Positions 40,587 through 51,650 of a stretch of DNA of 64,000 bases are shown one piece after another. The notes beneath the pieces were generated by a model. That model made no database searches, was not told where the DNA came from, and saw only the letters and a list, made by a program, of their open reading frames with translations. A program made the translations under genes and the position numbers. Position 1 is the first letter of the stretch, and each line of letters starts with the position of its first letter. This stretch comes from Terebella lapidaria (taxonomy: Eukaryota; Annelida; Polychaeta; Terebellida; Terebellidae): positions 8,928,001 to 8,992,000 of the forward strand of contig OX424561.1 of the NCBI GenBank assembly GCA_949152475.1, read 5' to 3'.

Positions 40587-43500
40587 TTATCTATATCGGG
40601 CCGGTCTGCGTGCGTTGCGTTTGGGTCGACTTGGTCGTGCAGGCGGGGGCGTAGCCTCGCTTGTCTCAGGGTCGGAAGATACCACAGGCTTTTGCCTGCG
40701 TGTCTTGCGTGCCGGTTTTGGAGTGTCGGAACTTGATCTACGTGATCTTTTCCGTTGCCGATGTCGACTTGAGCCGGATGAGGTCGGAGATCGCGGTTGG
40801 CGATTCTGGGTCGTGGGCGAATCAGACTCAGCTGTTTGGTCTGAATCGGTATGCCGATCTTGGACTGTTACCTCCCAAGTGTAATAGAACTCCTTGAGAA
40901 GTCCCATGGGGTCGGGTGACTGTTCTGGGTCGGACTTGCTTGACGACGACGTGGGTCGTACATGGTCGGAGTAGATGTGGGCCGCTTGGTTGTCACCTTC
41001 GTATGGCTTGAGCACATCCAGATGAACAACACGAGTGTTCCGAGGGTTGGAAACCAGGGCGATTCGGTAATCCACCTCGGTTACACGGTCGATGATCCTC
41101 CAGGGACCAGTCCAGGGCCGAGCGAACTTATTATTCTGCGTGAGTGGCAGATAATAATACCGGACCAGTTCGCCTGGTTGAAACTGGGGTCGTGGTTTTG
41201 CGTGGGCGTCATAACCCATCTTTTGCCGAATTGCCGCTTTTTCGAGATGGTCTTGGGCGAAACCGTGGGCCGTCCTGATGGCTTGCCGCAAATACTCCAC
41301 ATACTCCGGACCACACGGAGGTAGAGGCTCAGGGTCGTAGGTCGGAAACATGAGGTCGACTGGCAAGTTACACTCATGTCCATACACCATCAGATGCGGG
41401 GTGCATCCCGTGGACGAGTGTACTGAGGTTCGATAGGCCATTAACACATATGGCAGGTGCAAGTCCCAATCGTTTGCACGATCGCTGACGAACGCACTCA
41501 GCATGTTGAGCAATGTCCTGTTGAATCGCTCAACTTGGCCGTCGCTCAGGGGTCGATATGGGGTCGTACGAATCTTCTTAGCGCCCAGTAGACGCACAAC
41601 ATGCCGGAACAGGGACGACTCAAACTCAGTACCTTGATCGCTATGGATCGCCTTGGGGACTCCGTGGTAGACTATCCACCGATTCACCAGGGTGTCGGCA
41701 ACATTTTTGGCCGTATGTCGCCGTAGCGGAAAAGCGTCAGTGTACTTCGTAAAGTAGTCCGACACGACTAGTACATACCGATGGCCTCTTCCCGTGACCT
41801 TGTGGGTGTCGAGGATGTCCATCGCTATTCTGTCGAATGGCGCTCCTGTCGGTAGCTGTGTCAGGGGCGATCTTTTTGGGGCCGGTTTACCCTTGCGGGT
41901 CACACATTGCGGGCAGCGGGCACACCAGCGGGCGACGTCCAGCGCCAAGCCGGGCCAGTAGAATCGGCGCCTGACTCTCTCGATGGTACGCTGTATGCCG
42001 AGATGTCCGACAATCTTTAGGTCGTGTAGTTGGTGCAGAACTTGTGTCCTGAGTGCTACGGGGAGCACGGTTTGCACCACAGGCCGTCCGGCGGGGTCGG
42101 GTTTTATATGTCGAACCAGCACTCCGTCTTGTAGCGCCAGGAGGTTCCAGCGGGAAACAAGTGTCTTTACCTCCTCTCCTTGGCGGGCGACTTCTCTAGA
42201 GTCGGGCTTGGTGCCGGCTAACATCCATTGCCGCACTTTTCCGACGCTGGGGTCGGCTTGCTGTGCTGCGACAATGTCCTGGGTCGAATAGTCCGAAAGC
42301 CACTTTTGTCCATCAAGTGTGGCGTCCAAAGCACGGACTCGAACAACTTGGCGTGCCGAAACTAGTTGGGGCAAGACCGGTGATGTTATCGAATCACTGT
42401 CCAGGAGGTCTGCCCTTGTCTGGGTCGGAACAACAGTTATCCGACGAACTGGAAGTTCTCCGGAACTTGTTTCTGGGTCGGTCGGAGGTGTGACGAGTCG
42501 TCCGGGACAGTCTTGGTGTTTGCAACTGTGGCACCGTGACAAGCCGTCGGCGTTACCGTGTAGTTTTCCGGGTCGATGCTCTATCCGAAAGTCATACTGC
42601 TGTAGCTTGGCGAGCCACCTAGCGAGCATGCCGTCGGCGTCGCTGTAATTTTTCAGCCACCTCAGCGAGCTATGGTCAGTCCGGAGGAGGAATTTCCTAC
42701 CCCAGAGGTAGTGCCGATAGTGTTGCACCATCTCAACTACTGCCAGTAGTTCCCGATAGGTGGTGCAATAATTCCGCTGGGTCCGGGAAAGGGTTTTACT
42801 GGCGAACCCGATGGGGATCTCCTTCCCGTTAACCCTCTGTGAGAGGGCGCCTCCCACAGCAAAGCCGCTTGCATCCGTGTCGAGGATGAAGTAGTCGTCC
42901 GGATTCTGGGTCGGATGAGCGAGCTTGGGCGCCTTGATGAGGGCGTCGCGGAGTCGCTGGAAAGCTCGTCGCTGGGCCGGTCCCCAAGTGAAGTGGCATT
43001 CACCTCGGGTAAGCGCTACGAGAGGTTCAGCGATCTCAGCGTAGTCCTTGATGAATCGCCTGTGGTAGTTGGCGAAACCAAGGAAAGCCCTGACGTCGGT
43101 GATCTCGCACGGGGTCGGCCATTCTCTGATGGCTTTAACTTTGTTGGGGTCGACTCGGATTCCTTGGCCGCTCACTATGAACCCTAAGTACAAGATTTCC
43201 CGTTGGAATAACTCACACTTCTTGGGCTGAAGTTTCAGGCCTGCCGATCTGATTCGATCCAGGACCGCTTCCAGGTTTGCGAGTGCCTGGTCGAATGTTC
43301 TGCCGTAAGCTATCACGTCGTCGAGATAGCACATACACCGGGTCCACAAGTAACCACGGAGTATGGTCTCCATAAGCCGTTCGAAGGTTGCCGGGGCGTT
43401 GCTAAGGCCGAATGGCATGACCTTAAACTGATAAAGTCCCTTCCTTGTGGCGAAGGCAGTCTTCGGTCTGTCGCTGGGGTCGACTTCGACCTGCCAGTAG

Positions 43501-44972
43501 CCGGAGGCCAGGTCTAGGGCCGAGAAGTAGTTGGCGCCTGCCAGGGCGTCATGAGTGTCCTGAATGTTGGGCAAGGGATACGAGTCCTTGCGGGTGACGT
43601 CATTCAGGAGTTGATAGTCGACACAGAAGCGTACTTGTCCGTTCTTCTTCCGCACGAGCACTACCTGTGCGCTCCAGGGCGAATCTGACGGCTCAATACA
43701 CCCCAAGCGGAGCATCTTGTCGACCTCCTCGTCGATGATGCTTTGCTGCGCCTGAGGAACGCGTCGCTGTCGTTGTCGAATCGGGGCCGAGTTGCCGGTG
43801 TCGATCCTATGCTGGACGACTTGGGTCCGTCCCAGTTGGCCGTCTGGGTGCATGAATGTGTCCTGGTATTGGTGAACCAGGTTGGCGCAACGCCGATGCT
43901 GTTCCGGCGCTAGTCCGGCGCGATCCACCATTTCTTGTGGATGTGGCGGTAGGTCGCAGTAGTGGCTGGCGTCTACCGTGGCCGGGTCGGGCTCCTCTCC
44001 AGGTCGTGGCAGAGCTCCGACGACACTTTCGACAGGGCTTGCTATGGCGACAGGGTCGGAACGGGTGAGCGTAATGCCGGTATCTGCTGGATTGACTACC
44101 GACACCTTTACGCACTGCCGATTCAGGGTCGTAAGTGTTCTTCCCATGATGAGGTCGGTCTCCTCGGGAAAGGTCGTTAGTGGCTGAACTATCCTCGGGT
44201 GTTGTCGGACTCGGACCCGGGAAGTCGGGACCAGCTCCACTATTGCTTCGCTGCGTGCGGGGACGGTGACAGCTCGTCGCACGGCCATTCTGACAACATT
44301 GGCCTCAATGTCTTTATGTGCGAACAGGATCTCCTTGTGTACCTGTATCGTCCCTTCACCGTAGTTCACCACAGCGTGAGCTTGCCGGAAAAAGTTCATG
44401 CCGAGAATCATGTCGTCATGTATGTCAGCCACACAAAAGGTTACGACCATATGGTTGGTTCCGACCTGTATTGAAAGGTCGATCAGTCCATCGATCGGGC
44501 TTGACTGTCCAGTGACGTCACGAATAATAGCCGAAGTAGATCGCAAATGTCGCTGGTCGGCGGGGACGTGACGTAGCTGATCGCGTCGGAGCAGGGAGAT
44601 CTGCGCTCCGGAGTCGAGTACAGCCTTTATCGTCTTGTTTCCGACGTGTACCGGCAACTTCCAGCACTTGTGATTGGTGGCGCTGGAGTTGTTGATGACA
44701 GCCGGAATTTCGGGGTCGTCTGGCGGTGGCCTGAAGAGTGTGTGAAGAGGCGGCAGTTTGGATTCCGGTCCACTCGGAAAGGCGTAGAATCCTCCGTCGT
44801 CGGAGATCCATTCAATCTCGGACATGCTGTCCGTTCCGGTGCCGTTGGCGGTCGGGGGTGACACCCCTTCAGGACGACGGTTTCCATGTGGTGGCCGTTG
44901 CGGTCGCGGTGCGGACACCCCTTCATGAAAAGAGGCCGGTTTCGGGGTCGGAGCTTGACATTTAGTACACAC
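40587..44972 (-). CDS. pol: Gypsy-2 pol polyprotein (PR-RT-RH-IN)
   Basis: 1,461 codons, intact. The first codon at 44972 is GTG and the frame is open further upstream, so this is a frameshift product of gag-pol (-1 relative to gag) rather than an independent start. Protease DSGAQ is near residue 120. RT has 'FCVDYQLLNDVTRKDSYPLP' and 'YLDD' near 547. RNase H has 'DTDASGFAVGG'. The integrase zinc domain (H...H...CARCPQC) is at about 980-1022 and the triad in 'MDILD' (about 1052), 'HSDQGTEF' (about 1112) and 'GQVERFN' (about 1148). A GPY/F-type 'WTGPWRI' follows. The C-terminal 100 residues are Ser/Pro/Arg-rich and basic; I see no chromodomain. Confidence 0.94.
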   Translation of the reverse strand: MCTKCQAPTPKPASFHEGVSAPRPQRPPHGNRRPEGVSPPTANGTGTDSMSEIEWISDDGGFYAFPSGPESKLPPLHTLFRPPPDDPEIPAVINNSSATNHKCWKLPVHVGNKTIKAVLDSGAQISLLRRDQLRHVPADQRHLRSTSAIIRDVTGQSSPIDGLIDLSIQVGTNHMVVTFCVADIHDDMILGMNFFRQAHAVVNYGEGTIQVHKEILFAHKDIEANVVRMAVRRAVTVPARSEAIVELVPTSRVRVRQHPRIVQPLTTFPEETDLIMGRTLTTLNRQCVKVSVVNPADTGITLTRSDPVAIASPVESVVGALPRPGEEPDPATVDASHYCDLPPHPQEMVDRAGLAPEQHRRCANLVHQYQDTFMHPDGQLGRTQVVQHRIDTGNSAPIRQRQRRVPQAQQSIIDEEVDKMLRLGCIEPSDSPWSAQVVLVRKKNGQVRFCVDYQLLNDVTRKDSYPLPNIQDTHDALAGANYFSALDLASGYWQVEVDPSDRPKTAFATRKGLYQFKVMPFGLSNAPATFERLMETILRGYLWTRCMCYLDDVIAYGRTFDQALANLEAVLDRIRSAGLKLQPKKCELFQREILYLGFIVSGQGIRVDPNKVKAIREWPTPCEITDVRAFLGFANYHRRFIKDYAEIAEPLVALTRGECHFTWGPAQRRAFQRLRDALIKAPKLAHPTQNPDDYFILDTDASGFAVGGALSQRVNGKEIPIGFASKTLSRTQRNYCTTYRELLAVVEMVQHYRHYLWGRKFLLRTDHSSLRWLKNYSDADGMLARWLAKLQQYDFRIEHRPGKLHGNADGLSRCHSCKHQDCPGRLVTPPTDPETSSGELPVRRITVVPTQTRADLLDSDSITSPVLPQLVSARQVVRVRALDATLDGQKWLSDYSTQDIVAAQQADPSVGKVRQWMLAGTKPDSREVARQGEEVKTLVSRWNLLALQDGVLVRHIKPDPAGRPVVQTVLPVALRTQVLHQLHDLKIVGHLGIQRTIERVRRRFYWPGLALDVARWCARCPQCVTRKGKPAPKRSPLTQLPTGAPFDRIAMDILDTHKVTGRGHRYVLVVSDYFTKYTDAFPLRRHTAKNVADTLVNRWIVYHGVPKAIHSDQGTEFESSLFRHVVRLLGAKKIRTTPYRPLSDGQVERFNRTLLNMLSAFVSDRANDWDLHLPYVLMAYRTSVHSSTGCTPHLMVYGHECNLPVDLMFPTYDPEPLPPCGPEYVEYLRQAIRTAHGFAQDHLEKAAIRQKMGYDAHAKPRPQFQPGELVRYYYLPLTQNNKFARPWTGPWRIIDRVTEVDYRIALVSNPRNTRVVHLDVLKPYEGDNQAAHIYSDHVRPTSSSSKSDPEQSPDPMGLLKEFYYTWEVTVQDRHTDSDQTAESDSPTTQNRQPRSPTSSGSSRHRQRKRSRRSSSDTPKPARKTRRQKPVVSSDPETSEATPPPARPSRPKRNARRPARYR

Positions 44973-45118
44973 CCCTTCAAGAGGCTGAGGTGTGGGCTGG
45001 GCCGGCTGCGGGGTCGTTATTGGTGTCGTTACCGGTACAGTAGTCGTGACAACCGCGGGTATGGAGCGGGGAACGTTGTCCTGTTGTCTGGAAGGCCCTT
45101 GCTCCTCAGCACCTTCCC

Positions 45119-47677
45119 CTACTGGTTTGACGACGGGGTCGGAGGTGTTGGTGGGGACGGTTTAGTTTGGTTACCGCTTTGGTTAGGTACTGACAACACT
45201 TGAGCTGTCCTTCTGTCAGTACCGGGACCATTAGGCCGAAATGCTAGCGGTTTCATGCCGTTGCGCACTAGCACATCCTTAAGCCGGAAGCACCGCATCC
45301 AGCGATGACCGGGCTTCTTGCAAAAGAAGCAAACCATGGGTCGTCCGGGTTGCGGGGGTCGATCACCTTTCATCGGGGCCGTTGTTCGCAGGACAGAAAA
45401 GATAGCCGCTTCCTCACATAGTCCATTCTCGTCACTAAGGACGCACTGGAAAGCTTCAGCCACCCACTCGCGTGAGCAGGCCGGCACTGAATGTTCGTCG
45501 CAACCCCGTAGGCCGGTAGTGTCGCTGTCCGCAGGGTCGTAGTAGGCCGCAATTTGCTCTGGGGTTAGTGTTTCCCCCTGAGTGACTTGTCCCATGGCAC
45601 AAGACAGTTCTTCATTAACAGGGTCGTCTTCCGCGTATCCGCTTGCGGAAATGTCAACACGTCGTGTGCCTCGGTGTCGATCTCTGGCTGTCCTCTGCTG
45701 ACGACTCTCTACTTTGAGAACGGCCGTAAGTGCCTCACTGTAACTGTTAAAAGTGAGGGCACACAGTTTATCGGCAATGGGGTCGGGTTGGCCGTTAACG
45801 AATTGTGCAATTACAGTTCGTTGCCGCGACGTTGGCGTAACGTCATCGAACACTTGCTCCGCCAGGGCTTGGAGTCGCTCCATGTAGTGTTCCGCGTCCT
45901 CTTTTCGTTCCCGCTTGAGGAACGGAAAATCGTCCCGTTTGGACTGTCGACGGGGCTCGGGTTCCCAGCCCTCTAGAAGTTGGCGACGGAACTCCTCCCA
46001 GGGAGTCGCGACCGGGATATTTAGAGCTAGCGCTTCAGCGCGTCTGCGCAGCGTGCTCCGAAAGGTCGTCGTCTTGTTGAGGTCGGAGTAAGTGAAAGCC
46101 GCAGTGAATTGTTCGAAACTCCGAATGTATTGAGTGAGATTGCCCTCCTTGAAGGTCGCACGCCATTGAGCCATTTTAGCCGTAGCCAACGTTTGGGGCT
46201 CAGACGTGAGTCTCTGTGGCGTAGGCGTATCAACACTCACCGCAACTGATGCAGTCGCTGCAGTAGCCGTCGGAGTCGGAACAGCCAAAATCGCCGGAGC
46301 CGTCGTATCTGGGCCGATCGGGGTCGCGTTAGCGGGGCCGGTCGGTGCTGTCGTCGCGGAGACGGCGAGCGATGTGGCTGGTGGTGCCGTCGTGTGACTG
46401 GGGTCGTGTGGTGCTTGTGTAGCGGGGGCCGGTTGACTGTATGGAGGCGTCACCCATGGTATCCCGACTGAGGGTGGGAATACAGCCGGTGGTGGATATC
46501 GGTATGCCGATCCATCTGGGCCTACACCATGGTACACTAATCCGGGTTGTGCACCATGATAGCCGGTGTCAGCTATCACGCTGGGAACGCCACCATATCC
46601 GGGCGGTGGGTTCACGTAGCCGACGTACGGTGAATAGTATCCGACAGCTACTCCATTTGGAACACCGCTTGTCGTGCCAGGGTATCCGACTGGCGGTACA
46701 CCATATCCGTTGGTGTTTCCGACTGATTGCGAGATCGGATGTCCGATCATTGGCACAACACTTTCTGCCGAAGCAGACACAACTTGATCTTGTGACGGAT
46801 CGAAGCGCGGTTGTTCTCCGGTAGTCGGCGACGGTCGGTGCGTGGTCGGCGCGGGAGCGCGTGTGTCGGAAGTCGGCGTGTCGGGGTCGCAGGGTCGGCG
46901 ACTTGACGTAGATGGTGGTTGCCGAGGTCGCGCTGGTCGTGTGGAGGCGCGATATTCTGTTGTCGCGTCGCTGGGTCGTTGCGGACTTGGAGATGTCGCG
47001 ATCTGGACAGTAGTCGTCACTGGAATGCTCCCTGTAGTCGCTCTCTCCTGGCTGGGTCGAATGTACTCTACCACGGTCGGCTCGGTCGGTAGACGAGAGT
47101 ACACCGCTGGTACTGGATCGTACTGCATTGGCGTCATTGATGGCGCCCGGGGTCGGGTTGCCGAATAAGCACTCGGCGGTACCAGTTCCGTAACATTATC
47201 ATTGTCACAGACCCACTGCCGTATCCGAGGGTCGCTTGGCGGGTGTGTAACCATTGATGTATCCATGGTTACAGGCCGAATGTTCATTGTAGAATGTACG
47301 ATACGATCACATACACTCGCTCTTTGACGTGAGCGTGTATAGTCTCTGCCGGTAAAGTTACTTCGTAATTTCTGGGTCGTTCTGGCCGGCGTGGCCGAGT
47401 ACGCCCTAGCGTGTGCACTTATAATGTCACTCACTGTGTGTAAGGGCGCGAGCGGGTCTTCGTCGAGGTACGCTCCGATGCGGTCTTCAGGTGGTGAGGA
47501 CGAAGTCAGGGACGATTGGTCACCGAAAGAGTCGAACAGGCCGGTCGGTTGTCGCTCCTGTGACAACGGGACTGTGTCGCTCATGGCAACTGAGCGGGGG
47601 CCGGAAGGTCGGAAGGCCGGGTTCGGATTGAACGTTACCTCGTCATCCGTAGGGTCGAGCGGCGGAGCCATCGCCAT
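45119..47677 (-). CDS. gag: Gypsy-2 gag
   Basis: 852 codons from the ATG at 47677, 65 bp after the 5' LTR. Residues 1-420 are Pro/Thr/Ser-rich and probably disordered, with Gly/Tyr/Pro repeats ('YYSPYVGYVNPPPGYGG'). The capsid-like gag core is at about 480-660 ('FEQFTAAFTYSDLNKTTTF', 'WEEFRRQLLEGW'). One CCHC knuckle (CFFCKKPGHRWMRC) is near residue 795. It ends 147 bp before the first annotated pol codon, and the pol frame is open across that gap. Confidence 0.92.
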   Translation of the reverse strand: MAMAPPLDPTDDEVTFNPNPAFRPSGPRSVAMSDTVPLSQERQPTGLFDSFGDQSSLTSSSPPEDRIGAYLDEDPLAPLHTVSDIISAHARAYSATPARTTQKLRSNFTGRDYTRSRQRASVCDRIVHSTMNIRPVTMDTSMVTHPPSDPRIRQWVCDNDNVTELVPPSAYSATRPRAPSMTPMQYDPVPAVYSRLPTEPTVVEYIRPSQERATTGSIPVTTTVQIATSPSPQRPSDATTEYRASTRPARPRQPPSTSSRRPCDPDTPTSDTRAPAPTTHRPSPTTGEQPRFDPSQDQVVSASAESVVPMIGHPISQSVGNTNGYGVPPVGYPGTTSGVPNGVAVGYYSPYVGYVNPPPGYGGVPSVIADTGYHGAQPGLVYHGVGPDGSAYRYPPPAVFPPSVGIPWVTPPYSQPAPATQAPHDPSHTTAPPATSLAVSATTAPTGPANATPIGPDTTAPAILAVPTPTATAATASVAVSVDTPTPQRLTSEPQTLATAKMAQWRATFKEGNLTQYIRSFEQFTAAFTYSDLNKTTTFRSTLRRRAEALALNIPVATPWEEFRRQLLEGWEPEPRRQSKRDDFPFLKRERKEDAEHYMERLQALAEQVFDDVTPTSRQRTVIAQFVNGQPDPIADKLCALTFNSYSEALTAVLKVESRQQRTARDRHRGTRRVDISASGYAEDDPVNEELSCAMGQVTQGETLTPEQIAAYYDPADSDTTGLRGCDEHSVPACSREWVAEAFQCVLSDENGLCEEAAIFSVLRTTAPMKGDRPPQPGRPMVCFFCKKPGHRWMRCFRLKDVLVRNGMKPLAFRPNGPGTDRRTAQVLSVPNQSGNQTKPSPPTPPTPSSNQ

Positions 47678-47720
47678 TTCTGCCGGTCGAATCGGGGTCG
47701 ATAATCCGAGACTAGCTCAG

Positions 47721-47740
47721 ATCCTGGTCGAACGGCGCCA
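47721..47740 (-). promoter_or_regulatory. Gypsy-2 primer-binding site candidate
   Basis: Minus-strand TGGCGCCGTTCGACCAGGAT starts 1 nt after the 5' LTR. It shares TGGxGCCGT and GACCAGGAT with the gypsy-1 site but has extra bases between, so it may be a diverged tRNA-His-type site. Confidence 0.55.
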
Positions 47741-47741
47741 A

Positions 47742-48102
47742 TGTGAAGAATATCGTTCACGGCCGATATCAAGCCGACTTAAACTGGGTCGTTGTGCTAA
47801 TAACAAGCCGGCAGTTATATTTCAACTGTTTATTCCAATGGAAAAAGCCGATGTCCAGTCACACACAATTCAAGGGCCGAATCACACCTATGTCCGGTGA
47901 TGTTCCCAGTCTATATTTCTATATATATCCTATATTATAGTCCTTCGTATATGTCTCACAGTTTATACTCCAGATTGTACAGTTCACAAATATATTCACT
48001 TCCACTAAATCACGGCTATTTTCTCTGCTATATCCAACACGTCTGTTCACCGTGAAAGTCTCTTCTCCACTGCGCAGATTTGCGGGGCCGTGGGACAGAG
48101 TA
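47742..48102 (-). repeat. Gypsy-2 5' LTR, part 1 (interrupted)
   Basis: Matches 38117-38477 of the other LTR. It breaks at GTA (48100-48102), the target duplication of the 6-kb TIR element. Confidence 0.92.
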
Positions 48103-49182
48103 TAGTCCAAGAGCTCAGACACTTTTATTTGTGTTTTATTTGCCAAAAGGTCTGAATAGTGGGTTTTGTAGAGGAGTATATGTAGTTTTCAGAAATCCAT
48201 TTCTTACAAAATTCTACTTGGAACTTTTTTCAAAATTCTCATTTGAAGTGGGGTACCCCCTTTTACAGTATTTTCGCAAAGCGATATTTTCGATAGTTTG
48301 CTCCCGATTGTTTTCCACAATAAACCCATTAATATTAACTGGACAGTCACAAGCAATATACCAAATGGAAGCTCTTACTCCCAGGAATATCATGAAATAG
48401 ATTACATTTACAATCCATGTATATCTGATAGTGAAACTTGGGATTTTCTATCAAAGCCATAAGAACGTCAGAGCCGCCTTTGAAAAATAACTTTTGTGTG
48501 TGTTGTTTTTGTATGTGTGGTGGAGATGAAATGAATGTCAACTTTTTCATCCACCCTGTTCCATGACCTGAGCAATCAGCTCCATTTTGATACCAAATTT
48601 GTACTGTTATGTCCATTAGCCGACCAGATGTGGCGCTTTTGAGTTGATAGATACTGTACGGATGCAGATACTCGAAATCGTAATTTCACCATATGGGCTA
48701 TATTTACCAAGTGCATCCCTGGAACAGAATGAAATTCTGAAATGAAATTCAGAATGAAATTCACAACAATTTCAAAATTGTTGTGAAATAGTTTCATCAA
48801 TCACTGAAGACATTCATAGTTAATTAGAGATGGAAAGTATGATCGAACACAAATCGGCATTCAGACGGCGCTGCCGATTTTTCTAAAGCATCATATCATA
48901 TCGATTTTAGGTCACACAACTATAAATTTGGTATCATAATAAAGCTGATTGCTCAAATAATTGGACACGATCAATTAGAAAGCAAATAATGTTTTCTGGT
49001 TGACCACATATATGAAAAATATGCACACAAAAAAAAACAGTTATCACCCGAAGACCGCTCTGACATACTCATGGTTTGGATAGAAAATCCCAAGTTTCAC
49101 TATCAGATATACACGTAAAACAATTGGGAGCAAACTACCGAAAATATTGCTTTGCGAAAAAACTGTAAAGAGGTACCTACGA

Positions 49183-49234
49183 TGGCTCATTACCGCCAAT
49201 TACATTCGGGCATTTCTCATCCCGTCTATAACTA
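49183..49234. repeat. Inner inverted repeat of the foldback element, left
   Basis: GGCTCATTACCGCCAATTAC... is inverted at 52735-52790 (GTAATTGGCGGTAATGAGG). It continues the outer arms without a visible break. Confidence 0.8.
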
Positions 49235-49300
49235 GACGTCAAGGCCTAAAGATGCCTTGGAGGCATTTCGGTGTGATGATTAATTTATAATATATACTAG

Positions 49301-50160
49301 ATATCGACGAAAAAGAAAAATGCCGACTCGGCAAAAAAATTTCGGGTCAAGGTCAAAGTTCATCCATAATACCAATTAGACATGTTTGCGTAGGGCGACG
49401 AGTCCAAAAATAACGTCCGTTTCGCTCTACGAAGCATCGTTTCCGCGATATCGACGAAAACGAGAAATGCCGACTCGGCCAAAAAATTTCGGGTCAAGGT
49501 AAAAGTTCATCCATAATACCCATTAGACATGTTTGTCTAGGGCGACGAGTCCGAAAATAACGTCCGTTTCGCTCTACGACGCACCGTTTCCGAGATATGC
49601 AGGATGCCTCAAGGATGACTCAGCAAAAAATTATTTCGACCTCTAAGTCAAAGGTCGTTTGAGGTATCGATCCCAAAATCAATAGGGTTCTTCCCTGGTG
49701 ATATATAAACCTCCGTGCAAAATTCTGCAACTATTGCCTGTATATTTTTCGAGTTATCGTCCGGAAACCAAGTTTCAAGATCAGCCTCGATTTCATCCTC
49801 ACGGACCTCACGGACCTCACGGACCTCGGAGCCGGATCAAAAAAAAAAATTCCCCTTAGAGATGTTTGTCTAGGGCGACGAGTCCGTTTCGCTCTACGAC
49901 GCACGGTTTCCGAGATATGCAGAAAGCCTCAAGGATGAATCAGCAAAAAATTATTTTGACCTCTAGGTCAAAGGTCGTTTGACGGATCGATCCCAAAATC
50001 AATAGGGTTCTTTCCTGGTGGCATATGAACCTCCATGCAGAGTTCTGCAACTATTGCATAAATATTTTTCCAGTTATCGTCCGGAAACCAAGTCTTAAAA
50101 TTAGCCTTGATTTCATCCTCACGGACCTCACGGACCTCGGATCCGGCTCAAAAAGAATAG
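49301..50160 (+). repeat. Internal direct repeats of ~147 bp and ~320 bp
   Basis: ATATCGACGAAAA blocks start at 49301 and 49448 (period 147), each followed by GGGTCAAGGTCAAAG or its variant and GGGCGACGAGTCC. A second pair starts at TCCCAAAATCAATAGGG (about 49671 and 49991). The CACGGACCT hexamer-like triplet repeat near 49800 also recurs near 50120. No coding potential was seen. Confidence 0.7.
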
Positions 50161-50261
50161 GGTTCTTCCACATATCATTTCTGACTTGCGGTGAAAATTT
50201 GACGAGGATCCGTCAAGGCAAACTAAAGTTATCGTCCGGAAACCAAAAGTGGCGGAAGAAG

Positions 50262-50276
50262 AAAAAAAAAAAAAAG

Positions 50277-50305
<29 letters not shown>
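50262..50305 (+). repeat. Poly(A) run
   Basis: 44 nt of A with one G, inside the foldback element. It is not followed by a target duplication that I can see. Confidence 0.9.
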
Positions 50306-50307
<2 letters not shown>

Positions 50308-50339
50308 CGGCTAAAACCATAAAGGCATTTCTGCCGAAA

Positions 50340-50690
50340 TGCCTTAATTATCACCTCACAACATTCACCAAGTTTATAATATCCACCTCATCTATAATTA
50401 TCACCTCATAATTTCCACCACATCTATAATATATCACCTCACAATATTCACCGAGTTTATAATATCCACCCCATCTATATTTACCACCTCAGAATTATCA
50501 CCGCGATTATAATTTCCACCCCGTTCATAATTATCACCTCACAATATTCACCGAGTTAATAATATCCACCCCATCTATATTTACCACCTCAGAATTATCA
50601 CCGCGTTTATAATTTCCACCCCGTTTATAATTATCACCTCAGAATATTCACCGAGTCCGTAATATCCAAAATTGGATTACTTCGTGAACA
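50340..50690 (-). repeat. Tandem ~50-bp AT-rich repeat, inverted partner of 52215-52750
   Basis: Units read TATCACCTCA-TTCACCGAGTTTATAAT-TCCACCCC. The right block has the reverse complement (GGGGTGGAAATTATAAAC). This adds a second, inner level of foldback symmetry. Confidence 0.8.
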
Positions 50691-51162
50691 TCTGCAGCCC
50701 TAGAGCAACAAAACGCTTGTGAGAGCGCCTCTATAGCTACCGCATTGAAGCTCATATAAGGACGGGTTCTGGATTTGTGCATTTTCACAATATATCAAAA
50801 TTTCAAAACGTGTTCACTTATAAGGACACGCCCTTATATTCAGACATAAAAAGATCCCATTTATTCATATGTAAGGACACTATATGCACTACTATAAACT
50901 GAAAATGGGGACCTAATTAAATCCTTGGCGCAATCAATTATGTCCATTTGAGTGACACACAATTCCCTGTAGGTCTATATCACATACACTCGCCATTTAT
51001 CCAATTTAATTTCAAGACAACAAGAATATTCAAGATTGATATGCTGAACATGGTATACGTAGTGGTACGTGCTACACGTGTTCCAGTTGCGTCATTTTTC
51101 ACAACTTGGGGGGGGGGGGGGCAAAACCTTTGATCAACAGAGCAGCGAGCAAAGCGAGCCAA
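50691..51162. other. Central non-repeated part of the foldback element
   Basis: AT-rich with a G-run at 51109-51121. No gene was recognised. Confidence 0.5.
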
Positions 51163-51650
51163 TGGTGTGTTCTAGGGCTCTCCTTGAACCAATTTCATGG
51201 CCTTGGAGAGTTTATGAATGCCTGATCTGGGGTGGATCGAGGGTTCTGAAGGAGGGCCAAGATATGAAATGTCGTGAAGCGAGGTGGTCTGGGACCCGCT
51301 TAAGGGCCCCAGAAGCTGAAGGTTTATGCATCCCCAATGGTGTGTTCTGGGGCACTCCTTGAACCAATTTCATGGCCTTGGAGAGTTTATGAATGCCTGA
51401 TCTGGGGTGGATCGAGGGTTCTGAAGGAGGGCCAAGATATGAAATGTCGTGAAGCGAGGTGGTCTGGGACCCGCTTGAGGGCATCAGAAGCTGAATCGGA
51501 TATGCAGTGGTGTGTTTTACAGGTTCCCTTTCGTCCATTTTCCATCCCCCTAAAGAGTGTTATATGGCTGATTTAGGCAAATCTAGGATTTTGAGGGAAA
51601 GTCTAGTTCTGAGATGTTGTTAGGCAAGTTGAAGCAAGCCCCTGTCGGTC
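51163..51650 (+). repeat. 175-bp tandem repeat, two good copies and one diverged
   Basis: TGGTGTGTTCT starts at 51163 and 51338 (period 175), and a diverged unit TGGTGTGTTTT starts at 51509. The first two units are almost identical. Open frames through them differ between strands and end quickly. Confidence 0.85.
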
